DNA from: Erythroxylum novogranatense
Lineage: Eukaryota; Streptophyta; Magnoliopsida; Malpighiales; Erythroxylaceae
Direction: 5' to 3'
Assembly (NCBI GenBank): GCA_029891385.1
Contig: CM057233.1
Span: forward strand, 47,942,063-48,006,062
DNA length: 64,000 bases
The notes below the pieces were generated by a model. That model was not told the DNA's origin. It saw nothing but the letters and a program-made list of their open reading frames with translations, and did not search any database. Of the stretch, positions 53,990 to 64,000 are shown piece after piece; the first letter of the stretch is position 1, and every line of letters starts with the position of its first letter. The position numbers were made by a program, and so were the translations under genes.

Positions 53990-56900
53990 TGTAACACCCC
54001 ACTCTCGCATGACCCAAACCCGACATCGACGGTGATATCCGAGTCCGTGCCCTGTGAGGGTGGCGTGCTACATCACTCAGTTAAAACTCAATATAAAATT
54101 TTTTTTTTGAAACGCAAACAAGCACAATGCGGAAGACAATAAACATTGGCCACGAGGGTCCTTTTTATAAATACAAAGTTATTTCAGTTTGTGGACTTTA
54201 CAAATTGACCTACTCATTAATTCAGAAAATAAAAATACACTAATGCAGATGCGAACTGATCCCGACCCCTTTTCTCACTAACCAGCAGATGTCATACGCC
54301 CGTTGCCTAACGGGGTATTCTTCTGAGTCCTGAAAAATAATTGCAAATTTTGGGTGAGTTTTGCGAACTCAGTGAGAAATCATCATCGATGGTTCACTCA
54401 ATTCATGCAACACAGCATTTCACATAACATATATTCACATTGTTGCATATTCGGTCACATTTCACAATTTCACTTAAGCACAGTCCATTTATACATTTCA
54501 TTCTATTCTACATACATAACCAAATGAATTCATAACCTATTCAAGCATGTCACAATTACATAAGGCATTTTGCCTTTCACTCAATCAAAGAAAAACAATC
54601 CAATACATATGTAATGCGCATGAGACCCTTTTTCTAATTTATTACGGTGTTGTGACCAAGCGCCTAAACCGTCCCAATATGGGCGATTAATCGGTGAGCT
54701 GAGGCTCGAATCGTCCCAATATGGGCGATTAATCATCGAGCGGAGGCTCAATCATCAGAGACTCGAGCCCCAAATATGTTGAGCTTTTAGCTCTCGGTGG
54801 TTGCTCCGGTCACAACTCTCATTAACTGAACATGCATTCATGTATGAACTGCATATATCCCAATTTAACAGTAAATGCATCACAATTATCCACATGTTAC
54901 AAATAGGCAGTAACTGTATCACAACCAATTCCCGTATCACAATTTACCACATCACAATCGAACCCCAATTATTACATTCAAACAATTATTTCACAACTAT
55001 TCACAATATAATCACAATCACGATGGAAACATGAAGGTCTCAAATTCTCAGATAAATAACACTTCTATGTCATACTCTTCCAATACATCGGACCTCTTGT
55101 CCAGAATCCAATCATAAACAAACGCAATCGTCCCACCATTATTCTCCACAGAGTTATACGTGCAGAATTATAAACACTTACTAATCGAGGAACCATCTAG
55201 GTTACTCACCAAATAGCTTCTGAGATAATGCCGGGAAGTCTCAGCAACGTCCGTGGGATGACGTTCCAACTGTGCCTCTATAATAATCACAATATTCACA
55301 TGTCACCAAATGCACAATTAGAAATATTAAATAATGCACATGTAGCAATTTAGATGTGTACAATGCATGTTCGTGACATTCCTAACATTTCCCATAATTC
55401 ACATCACAAAAGATTCCCCTATGTCTTAGGAACCTATAGATACCAGAATTACTCAATTTGGACCTCTATAGGTCCGGATATTGCCAAACTTTACTCAATT
55501 CTCTCACTTGGATTCAATCCCTAAATCTCAATTAAAATCCTACAAGTTCACAATTCCACATGGAGAGGTAGATCATTGACTTATGAATCCGACGCCTCGA
55601 GAATCAGATCAATCGGAGGTCGGATGACGAAAATATAAACAAAAGAAGCTTTAGGACAAAACAAAAGATAAAAGAGTTTGCCCTATTTTCATCTCTTCCA
55701 CCATCTGAATTTCTAACATGCATAACTTTTTACACACTTATCAAAAAAATTACAAACAAGATCTCATTGGAAAGATAACAAGAAACCCTACAAGTTCCAT
55801 GAAGGGCTCACAAACCAATCTCACCTCTAAGGGTGCTAAAAACTCCTTCAAAGTTACTACCCATAAATGACCATATGAACAGTAACTGTGTTCTTCCAAT
55901 CCTCATAACTCCAATTAAGGTACATTATACACCATTAGAAAGCTCTAAACATTTTCTACAATCTTCAAGAAGACACCTTAATCCAATTCAATCTATAAGA
56001 GGGTCAAAAACCCAAACCAAGTTTCTACCAATGAAACAAAAAACTACCATATGAACAATGAATCGCACTCTACAAAAAAAATCCTATCTTTCCATTCCTT
56101 ATGCGAAAAATTCCAAGTTTTATTCCAGAGAAAGATCAAAACATTTTCTACAAGTTTCATGCATAACTTGGAAGCAAAATCAACCTATAAACAACTCAAA
56201 TTCACAAACAAATCTTCTGCCTATATAAGTCTCATTCTCACAATAACAGAATCTTCCAACATTCATAACTTTCCAACCAATTGTCGAAAAATTACATACC
56301 ATATAGAAATAAAAATCTTAGACAATATAATACAATTCTCAAGAAGGACTCCAAAGCAAATTCCCATTCAAACTAGGTCAAATCCTCTAACTAAGGTGGC
56401 TGCCCTGTTAGGGTTTAAGAAATCAGCATTTAACCTAAACCATAACAAAACTTTGCAAATTTATATCTAACAATCCTTACATCCAAAATTCAAACAAAAT
56501 ACCTCATTAGAAAGCTACAACAATCCTCTACAACTTTACAGAAGGTCACTTGAACCAATTTCACCCTTAACAGTCCCAAATAAATGGCAGAACACAAAAA
56601 GCACAAGACCTATACACTTAGAGCATTGCACACCAAAGGCTGAATTACCCCTTGAACATTAACAGATCATAACTTTCAACGTACAAATAAAAAAAATCAT
56701 ACTTAGTGGTGTTAGAAAGCTAACACAAAAATCTTCAACTTTTATGAAGACCAAAGTAGCAAATTCAATCCAAATCAATCCTAAAAAAATCATCAAAGTT
56801 TCATGTCATAAGGTTCGGATACTGTTCACACAGCACCTAACAATTTACTTTGGATGCCAAAATTAAAATCCTTAAGATCAGAATTGAACAAAACTTCCTT

Positions 56901-58209
56901 CATATGAAATCTAGCCATACTTCTTAAGTTTAATTTAAAACAAACCTCAGATCAATTGGACAACCATATCAAAAGTTATGAGTCAAAATCTGAAACCTAC
57001 ACAACTCACATTTTTTCCAGATTTCCTCCCTACCTCAACTCTTTTCATTTCATCACTTTACCTACATCAATATGCATCCATTTGGACCTCTAATTCAGCC
57101 ACAAATTCATCAAGTCATCCACTTAATCACCTAGCCATAAAAATGGCAGCAACCACACAATAAACATTTATTTGTTTCCACTCATCTTAAATCACAAAAT
57201 CCACTTCAATCCATCCTAATTTTCATACAACACCTATTACACTTACATTCATCATTCATCCTCACACAAACATACACTTAAACCCATACAAACCTACCAC
57301 TATCTTTATGAAATTAATACACAATTAATCCCCATAAATGCTTCTAACTACCAATTAAAGAATACAATACACAATTCTTACCTTAAACAAGTTACAAGCT
57401 TTAAATTCTTCAAATCCCTCCAACCAACACCAATTCCTTCACCTCACTTTACTTATACAAAAATCACCATTTTTAAGGGGTGTAGGAGGCTTAGGCTTGG
57501 ATATATGATAAGGAAGCACTTTAGGTAGATGAGGAGAGTAGCAATTTCAAAGAAGGAGGAGAAAACCAAAGAAGAAGGAGAGGAGAATGGAAGCTACGGG
57601 TGAGAGGAGAAAGTTTGCAATTAAAACAAGTTTTAACTCTTTCCTACTTAGAATATCGTGGAAGCTTGCCAAGCTCTAGATATTTATATTTAAAAAAATG
57701 AGAAAATAGGCAAGTGACATGTGTCACTTGCCACATGTCCTGGTTTAAAGCATGTTTCAGGTCTTTCTCCAAATACAATCTAATTTTCACTTCAAATTCC
57801 AATGGCTCAATGTTCATAATTCCTCAAAAAAGATATCAAATTTTTCAATGCCATTTGAAAGTCATTTTCCAGTGCCAGAAATCCAATCAGTCTGTCACTT
57901 GTCAATTTTTCCGGTCCGGAAAGGTATCTCAAAAAATTTCCAGAAAAATTTCTAAATTTCCACAAAAATGTAAAACACACAAAAATCCACTTCAATTTCA
58001 TGTTCAAGCACCAATTCATATTTTTCCAAAATAAACACATATGCCAGGAAATGTCAGGAATGCATGTACAATCATGTGCATTTACAAAAATTACAATTTA
58101 TGCATATATGGAGGCCATATTATGCATGAACATACCGAGACTAGTTTACTCACTCATAACTCGTCCCGAAATACTATTTTACCCTTCCCATCGGTGATGG
58201 GATGTTACA
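53990..58209. mobile_element. Innermost solo LTR, 4.2 kb (TGTAACA...TGTTACA family)
   Basis: Begins TGTAACACCCC at 53990 and ends GGGATGTTACA at 58209, with a perfect 5-bp duplication ACTAC (53985-53989 and 58210-58214). At 4220 bp it is very long for an LTR, and no gag-pol sequence is seen inside. The right end matches the fragment at 34299-35685. It contains a 42-bp-spaced duplication (54670-54734) and several ~150-bp subunits with a CATAACTTT...ACAA.TT.ATGAAG pattern (55700-56900). Confidence 0.9.
54670..54734. repeat. Direct repeat, 42-bp period
   Basis: The block CGTCCCAATATGGGCGATTA occurs at 54670 and 54712, each followed by a GAG..GAGGCTC block. It lies inside the innermost LTR. Confidence 0.85.
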
Positions 58210-58325
58210 ACTACAATAATTTCTTTCTCAAAATTTTTACATTTCTTTTTCAAAAGATGCCATATAACCCACTTATAAACGGAATAAAGCACACAAAACA
58301 CGTCAAATGGTCTGGTTCGGTCCAA

Positions 58326-58419
58326 ACAGAACGTACTGCACATTCTCGCATAGCGGTCCTGTGCAGCCGTGAACAGAACGTACTACACTTTCCTGCATAG
58401 TGGTCCAGTGTAGCCGTGA
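58326..58419. repeat. 47-bp tandem duplication
   Basis: Two adjacent units starting ACAGAACGTACT, with GCATAG.GGTCC inside, slightly diverged. It lies in the middle LTR, just right of the innermost insertion. Confidence 0.85.
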
Positions 58420-60419
58420 AGGGAGTCCGAAATCGGAGCTCCAATGCCACTAGCGGGCAGCCGGGAGAAGGCTTTAAACAAATAGAGACAGTGCACTGAC
58501 TCACTTAAAGGTCCTAACCGAACCCACATAACACATATCGAAAACGAAAGGTTGGATTGCCCGAAGGCACTTTTCGAAAATCTTACTTTTCACACACTCA
58601 CATATCACATCAATGCATATAAAATTCACACGTCACTTCATTGTCAACATTCAAATTATCAATTTATCAATCAATTCACATAGCAATCAAAATCACAACA
58701 AGGTATGCAAATATTTCTTTCAATCATAAAATTCAAATTTTCAAATCATTCGTAGAATTCGAACTGCATTTTCGTAAAATTTATTTCGAAAACTAATTTT
58801 TCAAACTTTTTCATAAACAATAATTTATCAAAACTTTTGCTTCTTAAATTTTCAAATATTCATGCTTAGCTTAAAATTTAATAAATAAACATACTACCCG
58901 CCTCGAAATGATGCTAGGAACTCGTCCCGATCATCAATTTGACCAAAGCGTCCTTTATTCTTCCAATTTAAAATTACCTAAGCCATAATCATCCAAATTC
59001 AACGTCATAATTAGCATAATTACTTAAATTGGGCATGGAGAACTCAAATCCCTCATATTGCCAAGCTATCTAAATCCATAATTTTGAAATTTTCCAAATT
59101 TCAAAATTGACGTAAACCAATTCACTCAAATTTAATATCATAAAAATCATAATTTTCAAAATTGATATCATATTCCACAAACCCATACTATTATCTATAA
59201 TTCTAAACCAATAATTCACAAAATCCCCAAATCACAAATTAGGCATAATCCCTAACTCACATAAATCCAAAATTAAATCAATTTATCATCAAATCTCTCA
59301 AAATAAATCATGGAATTAACAAACCCATATCCTATTACATGTTTCTAAACCAAGAACTTATCAAAAATTACACATCAAATTTTTGACCTTACCTCATTTT
59401 TCACCAAAATCTGACTTTTCTTGACTTGAAAGGAAGCTCTTGTGCTCCTCCATCTTTTTCTCTCTTGGAACAATATCAAAATCTTGCTCTAAGACTCATA
59501 AAAATAAAAAACAAACTTACTTTTTCTCTTCTCCATCGCCATCACCGACTCTCTCCTTTCCTCCCTTCTTAGTTTCTTCTTTTCCTCTCAATTCATTATG
59601 TTTTATCTACTATAAACGACAGCCCATAGTTATCATTCTGCCATGTCATTTAAAATTGAGGGTCAATGACCCTTTTGTCCCTCTCTTTAAGGGGGACTTC
59701 CCAAAATGCCCCTACATTTACTTTAAGTCATGCTTACATACGGATCTGATTCGCACTATCAATTTGAATGAATTTGTCAAAACTTCCTTGTAGAGAAATG
59801 TTCCTCTATGTCTTAATTTCATAATGCCACAAGAATCATCCAATTTGGAGCACTACATTAAAAGTTATGCTCAAAACATTTCGGACATGTCTTAAGCTAA
59901 CATATTTTTCCAACACGCTATTTCCTTCCAAAAATTGACATTCTTAATCCGAAAATTGATATTCAATGTCTTCATAACAATTGTAGTTCTATTTCTATAG
60001 TTTAATTCAAATCAAGAATCGCCTCATTTCGATTACCAGAACAAAAGTTATGCCCAATATACTTTCAGATGTTCTTAATCAAAAACTGCACACTAATCCG
60101 AACTTCAATTCAGAAATTGAAAGTCTTAGGGGCTAAATTGAAATTTACTTTCTTCATATGATTTGCATTCCCATGTCTTAATTTTATTTTGCCTCAAGAA
60201 TCATCTCAATCGGATCACCACAAATCCTAAATTTTGCAAAATACTGAACCATGTTCAGAAAATTAGTCAACTCACTTTGATTAAACTAATCACCCTTAAT
60301 TTAATCTCATAAAATTACAAATTTTACATGAAGATGTAGATAATTGTCTTAGGAATCCAACGCTTCAAGAATCAACTCAATCGGATATCAGACGAAAAAG
60401 ATATGAGCAAAAGATTGGA

Positions 60420-60600
60420 AGAGGGTCAAAAGTGGGTCAGATTAGGGTCGGGTCGGACCGAGTCGACCCATCCGGGTCAGGCTGGAATCACCCGTTACGC
60501 GAGGACGACGCGTCGCCCTCGCGAAGTCGCCCTCGCAAAACGCGTCGTAAATCGGGATCGCGACGAGTCGCGAGGGCGAGACGCGCTATCAACTTTTTTC
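60420..60600. repeat. GC-rich block with long inverted repeat
   Basis: A sharp GC-rich island in AT-rich LTR sequence. The segment around 60508-60527 (GCGTCGCCCTCGCGA) and the one around 60567-60587 (TCGCGAGGGCGAGACGCG) are near-perfect reverse complements, with further CG-rich copies between. The ORFs at 60403-60632 are by-products of the GC content. It may be a promoter-proximal CpG block of the LTR. Confidence 0.7.
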
Positions 60601-60606
60601 TTTTTT

Positions 60607-61250
60607 TTATATTGAACTTTAAAAATTCATAACTTTTCACTTAGAGCTCCAAAAATTGCAAATTTGGTCTCTATGGAAAGCTTGAAGGAAGCTCTACAAC
60701 TTCTATAAAGAATTCCACAACCAATTTCATCTCTAAAATGATCAATTTTCTAATCAAATATTTAGCAAAAATAATAAATACCTAAACAAAGACCTCAACT
60801 TTGAAAATTTTTATCTTTCAACTCCAAAGTCCAAACATGTCATATTTTATATCAAAACGAAGATTAGAAAGTTACCTACAACTTTTATGAAGGACAGTAA
60901 AATCAATTTGACCTCTAAGGAAGTCAATTCCAGTCAAAGCTTCGTCTCTCTAATGATCATGCTAAAACCATAGCATAAACTTGTAAAAATCATAACTTGT
61001 TATTCCTTGATCGAAAAATTCCATACTTTATATCAAAATAAAGATGAAATCAAATCCTTCAACTTTCATGAAGAACTTCAAGGCTTAATTAACCTCTAAC
61101 TAGGTCAATTTCTCGGTCAAAGATTCAGCCATATAAATGGGTCAACCTATGTCACATTCAAACTTTGACTCGACCATAACTTTCACTCCCGATATCGAAA
61201 AATTGCAAACTTTATGGCGACAGAAAGCTCTTAACTAGATCTACAAGTTT
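60607..61250. repeat. Diverged ~150-bp LTR subunits
   Basis: About four units start near 60607, 60800, 60975 and 61165. Each has CATAACTTTC-like sequence, then AAAATTGCAAACTTTAT, GAAAG.T, ACAA.TTTTATGAAGA and ACCTCTAA. Similar units occur at 55700-56900 in a different LTR family and at about 43765-43850. Confidence 0.6.
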
Positions 61251-61979
61251 TAAGAAGACCTTTTTCTCAAATTTTGCTTTAAACAAAAGTCAACACTCTA
61301 GTCAAACTTTCTATCACTATTCATCCCCAAAAGTCAAACTTTCTAAATTCTTCAAATTTTCACACTTTTTCTTTTTAATTCTCGCCATTTAATTTCATTT
61401 CAATCAAATCATCCACTTTTGAATATTTATTATTTTCACTTAAAATCGGGGTCCAACAGGTTTAAGCTCACCCAAATTCTCCTCCCCATATCCAGTGATG
61501 AGCAAGATATCAAGTAGTCAAGGGTCAAGGCATCACTCCGATCTTTGTTTATTTTGTATTTGAAGTAAATCTTGTAAAGCAAGACTTTAGTTGCATTTTG
61601 AGCAACTCATGATTCATGTATCTTTTGTATTTTGGGATTTTGAGATATTAATGTATTTGCGCTTAAAATGCCCATTAAAGCTTTCAGACAAACTCTTATC
61701 TTTTAATGCAAATGGAATATAATTACATTTTTGCTCATGAGTCTCTCTCTCAAGTTTGTTCATTGCATTTTTAAGTTTTCATGAGGGAAAAGTTTTTGTT
61801 TGGATGTTAGGGGAAGATCTAGATTAATCTAGGCTGATATAGGCAAATATGCCTTCTAGAAAGTTGTAGGTCCTTTTTTTAACTTTCCAACGGTATATAG
61901 TATAGAATTTTGGGACATCTGGGTCGAAAATTATGGTCCTTAGAAAGGGTGATGCTTAGGAGTATAAAGTGATATCGTC

Positions 61980-62350
61980 TGTAAAGACGTATCGTCTATG
62001 ATGACGTCATATTGTCTGTGATGACATCATTCGTCTTAAGAATTACATCGTCTTAAGTTGACTTTGCTTCTTCTTAAGTTAATTCAGCTTCGTCTTAAGA
62101 GTTGCATAATCTTAAGTTGACTTTGCTTTGTCTTAAGTTGACTCCGCTTCGTCTTAAGAATTGCATTGTCTTAAGTTGACTCTGCTTCGTCTTAAGAGTT
62201 GCATCGTCTTAAGTTGACTTTGTTTCATCTTAAGTTAACTCGATTCATCTACTTTTTGCTTCGTCTGCTCTTTGCTTCGTTTGCTTTTTGCTTTCTCTAC
62301 TTTTTGTTTCGTCTGCTTTTTGCTTTGTCTGCTTTTTGCTTATGTGACCT
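61980..62350. repeat. CGTCTTAAG minisatellite and CTTCGTCTG run
   Basis: From about 62030 to 62240 there are about ten copies of CGTCTTAAG(T/A)(TGAC/GTTGCAT), followed by TTTTTGCTTCGTCTGC repeats to 62345. The second type is the same motif as in the Copia U3 arrays although the LTR family differs. ORFs here are repeat translations. Confidence 0.8.
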
Positions 62351-62833
62351 AAACTTCTTCGTCTGTATACTATTTGTCTGATCATATCGTCTGCTCCATT
62401 TTGACCCTTCTGACGATAGAATCTATCTTCGAGGTCCTTATAAAAGTTGTAGACCTTGAAGTCTTCTATCAAAACTTCCTAAGATAATCTTAATCTGATA
62501 TCCCAAATGACAGTTATGCTAATTGCCCCAAGATAAGTGCAATATGATTGAGGTCAAAACCCTGTTTCATTCTTTCAGCCATAACTTGGTTATGGGATCT
62601 CCAAATGAGATTACTCTTGTCTCTAATTAAACTAGAGACATAAAGCTGCAAATGTTCTGAACAAGTCAAATTAAAATTTCCAGTTTGAGGTTTCCCAAAA
62701 ATCTGTCCTGAAATAGGAGAAGGGTGTTGTTTTGATGTTTGTCCCGGTGTGGGCTCGTCACCCTTTTGGAACACGCGTTCAGATGTCACTTAGGACGTCA
62801 GGCCCATGACTCACGAGGGCGAGGTGCCCAACA

Positions 62834-64000
62834 CCTACCACTACTACATGAAGATAGGTTGACTCTCATCAACATCTTCAAACTACTAAGACTGTCATTA
62901 AATGTTTTTTTTATATTTGTTCCTATCAGAAGGTAATGTTTAAGTTAATAAGAAAAATTATTAAGCATTAATATTAAAACATAAATTTCACATACATTTA
63001 GTTCTCTACATCTAGTGTTAATGAAGGTCACACCATTATATTTCTTCATATGAGTGTGCAAAAAAGCTAATGGGTGGTAGGCTTCCTGATATAGACTTTT
63101 CCTACATCAAAATTAAATGTTATAAATGAACTACAATTTACAAAAATTTCGCAGAATTTTCTCTATTTTTATGATATTTACCCTTGTTGAAAAAAGAAGG
63201 TAACTCAACAACACAATCATATATAGCACAAGACATTTCTAACATTCTCATTCTCCATAATACACATATTTTCATTCCAAAATTCACTCATCAAATTAAA
63301 TTGAAATACATCAAAGTAAAAAATCAAAATATAAGTATAAAGTGCAAATACTTACAAGTCTCTCTCGCATGCTCGTGGTGGGTAATAGATCCTCTAGTGT
63401 GTATGGGAAGACTCTCTCCTCCAAATTCTAGAATTACACTCGAAATAGACATTGTCTAGGGTGATGCCCAATACTATTGCTAATGATTCCATATTTCTTC
63501 GTAAATATAAGGAGGTCATAGACTAGTTTTTTATCGCACCAACAAAGTCTCTACAATGTGTACGAGCTCATCTCTCCCATACTCACGTCAAATTTAGAAT
63601 CTCAAAAATATTTCAAGAAAAGGAAAAATATACGATAAGTACTTATAACCTATAATATTTATCTAATTAATGTATAAAAATTAATGACAAAATATATTTT
63701 TGTACCTCAAACACTTGATATTAAAAATCATTTGTCTCCTAAGAGATATTCTTCCATATATAACCCTCAAGATCAATCTTCTCCTTAAACTTGATGTTAT
63801 GTTTCTTAAGCATGGTCTAGATGGAATCAACCTAATATAAAAACAATTTTATATCATTTTAAAATTCAAATCTATAACCTATAACTTAATTATAAACATA
63901 TGTTGTTTCAAGTATTTTCATTTACGATTGTTGACAATAGTGATGTAAGTTTTCCATCAACTCCCTCACTTCTAGGCTAGAGTCCGCCTCCTTCATCTCG
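62834..64000. other. AT-rich sequence, no gene assigned
   Basis: The right flank of the outermost LTR. It could be the continuation of the CACTA element broken at 51211, but I could not align it to the copy at 22.7 kb. The short + strand ORF at 63184-63459 has no recognised domain. A - strand coding-like stretch at 63925-64000 (EMKEADSSLEVRELMENL) runs off the window. Confidence 0.3.

Larger units (their letters stand above)
52571..61458. mobile_element. Middle nested solo LTR (TGTTGG...CCAACA family)
   Basis: Begins TGTTGGTACCCGATC and ends AATCGGGGTCCAACA, with a perfect 5-bp target duplication GGTTT (52566-52570 and 61459-61463). Without the inner insertion it is about 4.7 kb. Both ends and the GCAGCATAACGGCTG block (53324) match the 1045-bp solo LTR at 43127, so that copy is a shorter version. 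It has no coding sequence, but contains a GC-rich block (60480-60600) and a series of diverged ~150-bp subunits (about 60600-61250). Confidence 0.88.
51212..62833. mobile_element. Outermost nested LTR
   Basis: Starts TGTTGGCCCCTGAAA at 51212 and ends GTGCCCAACA at 62833, with imperfect flanks CTTAC (51207-51211) and CCTAC (62834-62838). Without the nested insertion it is about 2.7 kb. The left part is 51212-52565; the right part from 61464 holds the CGTCTTAAG minisatellite. No retrotransposon genes are present, so it looks like a solo LTR. The end assignment is less certain than for the two inner LTRs. Confidence 0.55.

Noticed and set aside
55000..57000. ORFs at 55833-56470 as genes
   Set aside because: They lie within LTR subunit repeats, lack any domain and are Asn/Thr/Ile-rich as expected from AT-rich sequence.
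60403..60632. Arg-rich + strand ORFs
   Set aside because: By-product of the CpG-rich inverted repeat block; both frames open.

Overview
The window looks like repeat-dense nuclear DNA from a plant, most likely a eudicot, and almost all of it is transposable elements nested inside one another. Support for this: an intron-bearing Helitron with a Pif1-type helicase and an RPA-like gene, SIRE/Maximus-type Copia elements with an env-like third ORF, Ty3/Gypsy LTRs, CACTA elements with a CACTACAAGAAAA terminus, and a plant-type hAT with a DUF659-like core. The species cannot be named from the sequence. No intact host gene was found. The one likely host gene is a broken small secreted-peptide gene at 27.5 kb.

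Layout. 0-7.8 kb: a decayed autonomous Helitron on the + strand (N-terminal exons, HUH Rep, SF1 helicase, then a separate RPA-like OB-fold gene). 7.8-21.3 kb: a rearranged cluster of Copia/SIRE pieces on the - strand. It comprises LTR parts, two internally deleted internal regions that keep little more than the env-like ORF, purine/pyrimidine minisatellites (CTTCGTCTG-type) that make up the U3 of the LTRs, and a five-unit ~400-440 bp tandem array at 18.5-20.7 kb. 21.5-22.34 kb: Helitron-like sequence ending in a hairpin plus CTAG.

22.75-26.9 kb: a CACTA element (TSD AAT) with a second CACTA (TSD ATC) inserted in it. 27.5 kb: the secreted-peptide pseudogene. 28.2-31.0 kb: a hAT element with an 8-10 bp duplication. 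32.6-49.05 kb: a 5'-truncated Ty3/Gypsy element in which protease is joined directly to the integrase tail. It appears to be interrupted by a nearly complete Copia/SIRE element (34.1-46.1 kb, - strand) which has itself taken in a solo LTR (43.1-44.2 kb) and an LTR fragment (34.3-35.7 kb).

49.4-50.2 kb: a decayed Copia pol piece. 50.3-62.8 kb: a CACTA end interrupted by three nested large LTRs (51212-62833, 52571-61458, 53990-58209). The two inner LTRs have perfect 5-bp target duplications (GGTTT and ACTAC); the outermost has an imperfect one. 62.8-64 kb: AT-rich sequence I could not assign.

How the parts relate. No cellular pathway is encoded here. Genes within one element work together: Rep/Hel with RPA-like protein in the Helitron, and GAG, PR, INT, RT/RH and env-like ORF in the Copia element. 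Nearly all have stops, frameshifts or deletions. The layering gives a relative insertion order that the target duplications largely confirm.
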